Source: Clostridia bacterium (GTDB lineage: Bacteria; Bacillota_A; Clostridia; Christensenellales; Borkfalkiaceae). Taken from it: 7,678 bases of DNA. The DNA lies in assembly GCA_017457015.1 (NCBI GenBank), contig JAFTIG010000057.1, positions 1-7,678 of the forward strand. The letters are read 5' to 3'. Positions 6,555 to 7,678 of this stretch are shown here, piece by piece. The notes under the pieces were generated by a model, which was given only the letters and a program-made list of their open reading frames with translations, searched no databases and was not told where the DNA came from. The position numbers were made by a program, and so were the translations under genes. Positions within the stretch are counted from its first letter, which is position 1; the number at the start of each line of letters is the position of its first letter.

Positions 6555-6586
6555 AAAAGGAACGATTCGGTCGAATCGTTCCTTTT
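6555..6586. terminator. two-way intrinsic terminator between serS and the membrane-protein gene
   Basis: A perfect 14-bp stem (AAAAGGAACGATTC pairing with GAATCGTTCCTTTT) closes a GGTC loop. It begins 15 bases after the serS stop and lies 17 bases beyond the end of the convergent minus-strand gene. The A-run on one side and T-run on the other let it act for both transcripts. Confidence 0.93.
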
Positions 6587-6602
6587 ATTTTATCATTTTG
6601 CT

Positions 6603-7678
6603 TTATTTTGCAGTTTGTTCTTCAATTTGAGAAGTGGATTCTTCTACAACTACCGTTTCTTCATTTTTGCTATTATCTTCAACAGTCGGCTTTTCTTTAT
6701 TGAAAAACCCACGCGCGATAATTGCACCCAAAGTCAATAGAGAGAATATAAACGGCACGACCGTTCTACCTGCAGAGAAAGTTGCTCCCACAAGATCCGC
6801 GCCTATATCGCCTGCCGATACACACGCTACGATTAAGTTAACGAGTGAAAGCGCCGTTGCTACAATCGCGGTTATAAAGTCGCGCTTACCAAGTTCTCTA
6901 TCCGTCATAAACGCCATAAATATTTTTGCGAACAGTACCGCAGCCCCTGCAATAGCAAGCATATTGACGATAACGGTTGCAAATTCTAAACCGTATTCTA
7001 CCCCTTGCGTTCCCAAAGTTTCTGAAATAGCGTAATTTAGATAAGACGCGGCAGAATACTTCATAGTCATAGACATCGTCATACCGCTATCGCTCGTAGA
7101 CGAAAACGTTTTATATACACATTTGCCGAGTGTGGAAAAGGTTATAACGGCAAAGATAAGCGTTAACGTAACTATACCGAGTTTAATAAGATAATTTTTA
7201 TCAAGCACCGCTTTGCCTTCTTTTAACTTTTGCATAGTATATACTATGAATAAGAATATCGCACCTATTATAAGTCCTGCAATAGATCCACCCGACATTT
7301 TTGAACCGACTTCAATTTCCATACCGAAGACTTCCGTATCTGCATACGCGTATTCAAGCGAATAAATAACGGTTGCAGTTATAGCAAAGGATACGAACGC
7401 CCAAAGGACGTATTTAAGCACCGACGGTTTTTCACCACTCTTAAACGCCTTAAACGAATTGATACCGCAAAGCACCGCAAGACCACCTTGAACTAACAAA
7501 TTAAGCGCAAGCACTATGCAGGCTATAACGTTTACAAAATTAAGCATGCTTTTTTGACTTTGGAACTCCGCGCCTAATCCTTCAAACGCTTGATTTACTT
7601 GACGGAAATTTTCGCCAAAGTAATGAAAGGTATTTTGTTTTATACCCCCTTCTTCAACGGTTACGCCGATAAAGAAAC
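6603..7678 (-). CDS. multi-pass membrane protein of unknown function, N-terminus off window
   Basis: I do not recognise the family. The minus-strand frame ends at 6603 and stays open to the right edge, giving at least 357 residues. The first internal Met (7547) has no ribosome binding site, and 43 further in-frame codons lie upstream of it, so the true start is outside the window. Numbering from that Met, about seven hydrophobic segments are visible, near 3-28, 42-64, 87-106, 119-140, 188-213, 223-246 and 262-281. The 43 upstream residues are polar (for example QNTFHYFGENFRQVNQAFEG) and probably an exposed loop after an earlier segment. Residues 148-165 are rich in Ser, Thr and Met. The C-terminal tail (about 283-314) is acidic, with many Glu, Thr and Ser, and is probably soluble. 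No catalytic motif or known transporter signature is seen. It is convergent with serS and shares its terminator. Confidence 0.8.
   Translation of the reverse strand, partial: FFIGVTVEEGGIKQNTFHYFGENFRQVNQAFEGLGAEFQSQKSMLNFVNVIACIVLALNLLVQGGLAVLCGINSFKAFKSGEKPSVLKYVLWAFVSFAITATVIYSLEYAYADTEVFGMEIEVGSKMSGGSIAGLIIGAIFLFIVYTMQKLKEGKAVLDKNYLIKLGIVTLTLIFAVITFSTLGKCVYKTFSSTSDSGMTMSMTMKYSAASYLNYAISETLGTQGVEYGLEFATVIVNMLAIAGAAVLFAKIFMAFMTDRELGKRDFITAIVATALSLVNLIVACVSAGDIGADLVGATFSAGRTVVPFIFSLLTLGAIIARGFFNKEKPTVEDNSKNEETVVVEESTSQIEEQTAK

Noticed and set aside
6634..7035. Plus-strand ORF of 133 residues opposite the membrane-protein gene
   Set aside because: No ribosome binding site, low-complexity Ser/Thr/Ala composition from antisense of hydrophobic codons, and the minus-strand frame is longer and shows clear membrane segments.

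Overview
The window reads as chromosomal housekeeping DNA from a low-to-moderate GC, Gram-positive-type bacterium, most likely an uncultured member of the Clostridia/Bacillota. The pointers are a short Bacillus-type serine acetyltransferase directly in front of cysS, strong purine-rich ribosome binding sites, and near-consensus sigma-A-type promoters with 17-bp spacers. This placement is inference from gene style, not a database match.

Layout, left to right. Positions 1-371 carry no protein gene. On the minus strand they hold a stable-RNA region with three tRNA-Arg-like units in a row. The one at the left edge looks normal but is cut by the window. The middle one (79-128) has lost its whole T-arm. 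The promoter-proximal one (181-295) keeps only the first 18 nt of the tRNA and is otherwise a GC-rich folded element closed by an imperfect inverted repeat. A perfect consensus promoter (TTGACA, 17 bp, TATAAT) lies just behind the alaS stop codon and points into this region.

Positions 372-5053 hold four minus-strand genes that look like one operon, transcribed in the order DeoR-family regulator, cysE, cysS, alaS. Gaps are 27, 1 and 28 nt. CysE activates serine for cysteine synthesis, CysS charges tRNA-Cys, and AlaS charges tRNA-Ala. AlaS is a short form (608 aa) that ends after the editing domain and lacks the usual C-terminal C-Ala domain.

Positions 5054-5259 are a divergent control region: one promoter for the regulator operon, one for serS, and two overlapping palindromes between them that could be the regulator's operator. 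No T-box leader is visible for any of the three synthetase genes. serS (5260-6540, plus strand) is followed by a strong two-way terminator shared with a convergent minus-strand gene. That gene (6603 to the right edge) encodes a multi-pass membrane protein of unknown function, and its frame stays open past the window edge, so the N-terminus is missing.

The most unusual parts are the degraded or rearranged tRNA-Arg region under a perfect promoter, the short AlaRS, and the pairing of a DeoR-type sugar-phosphate-sensing regulator with cysteine and alanine genes.
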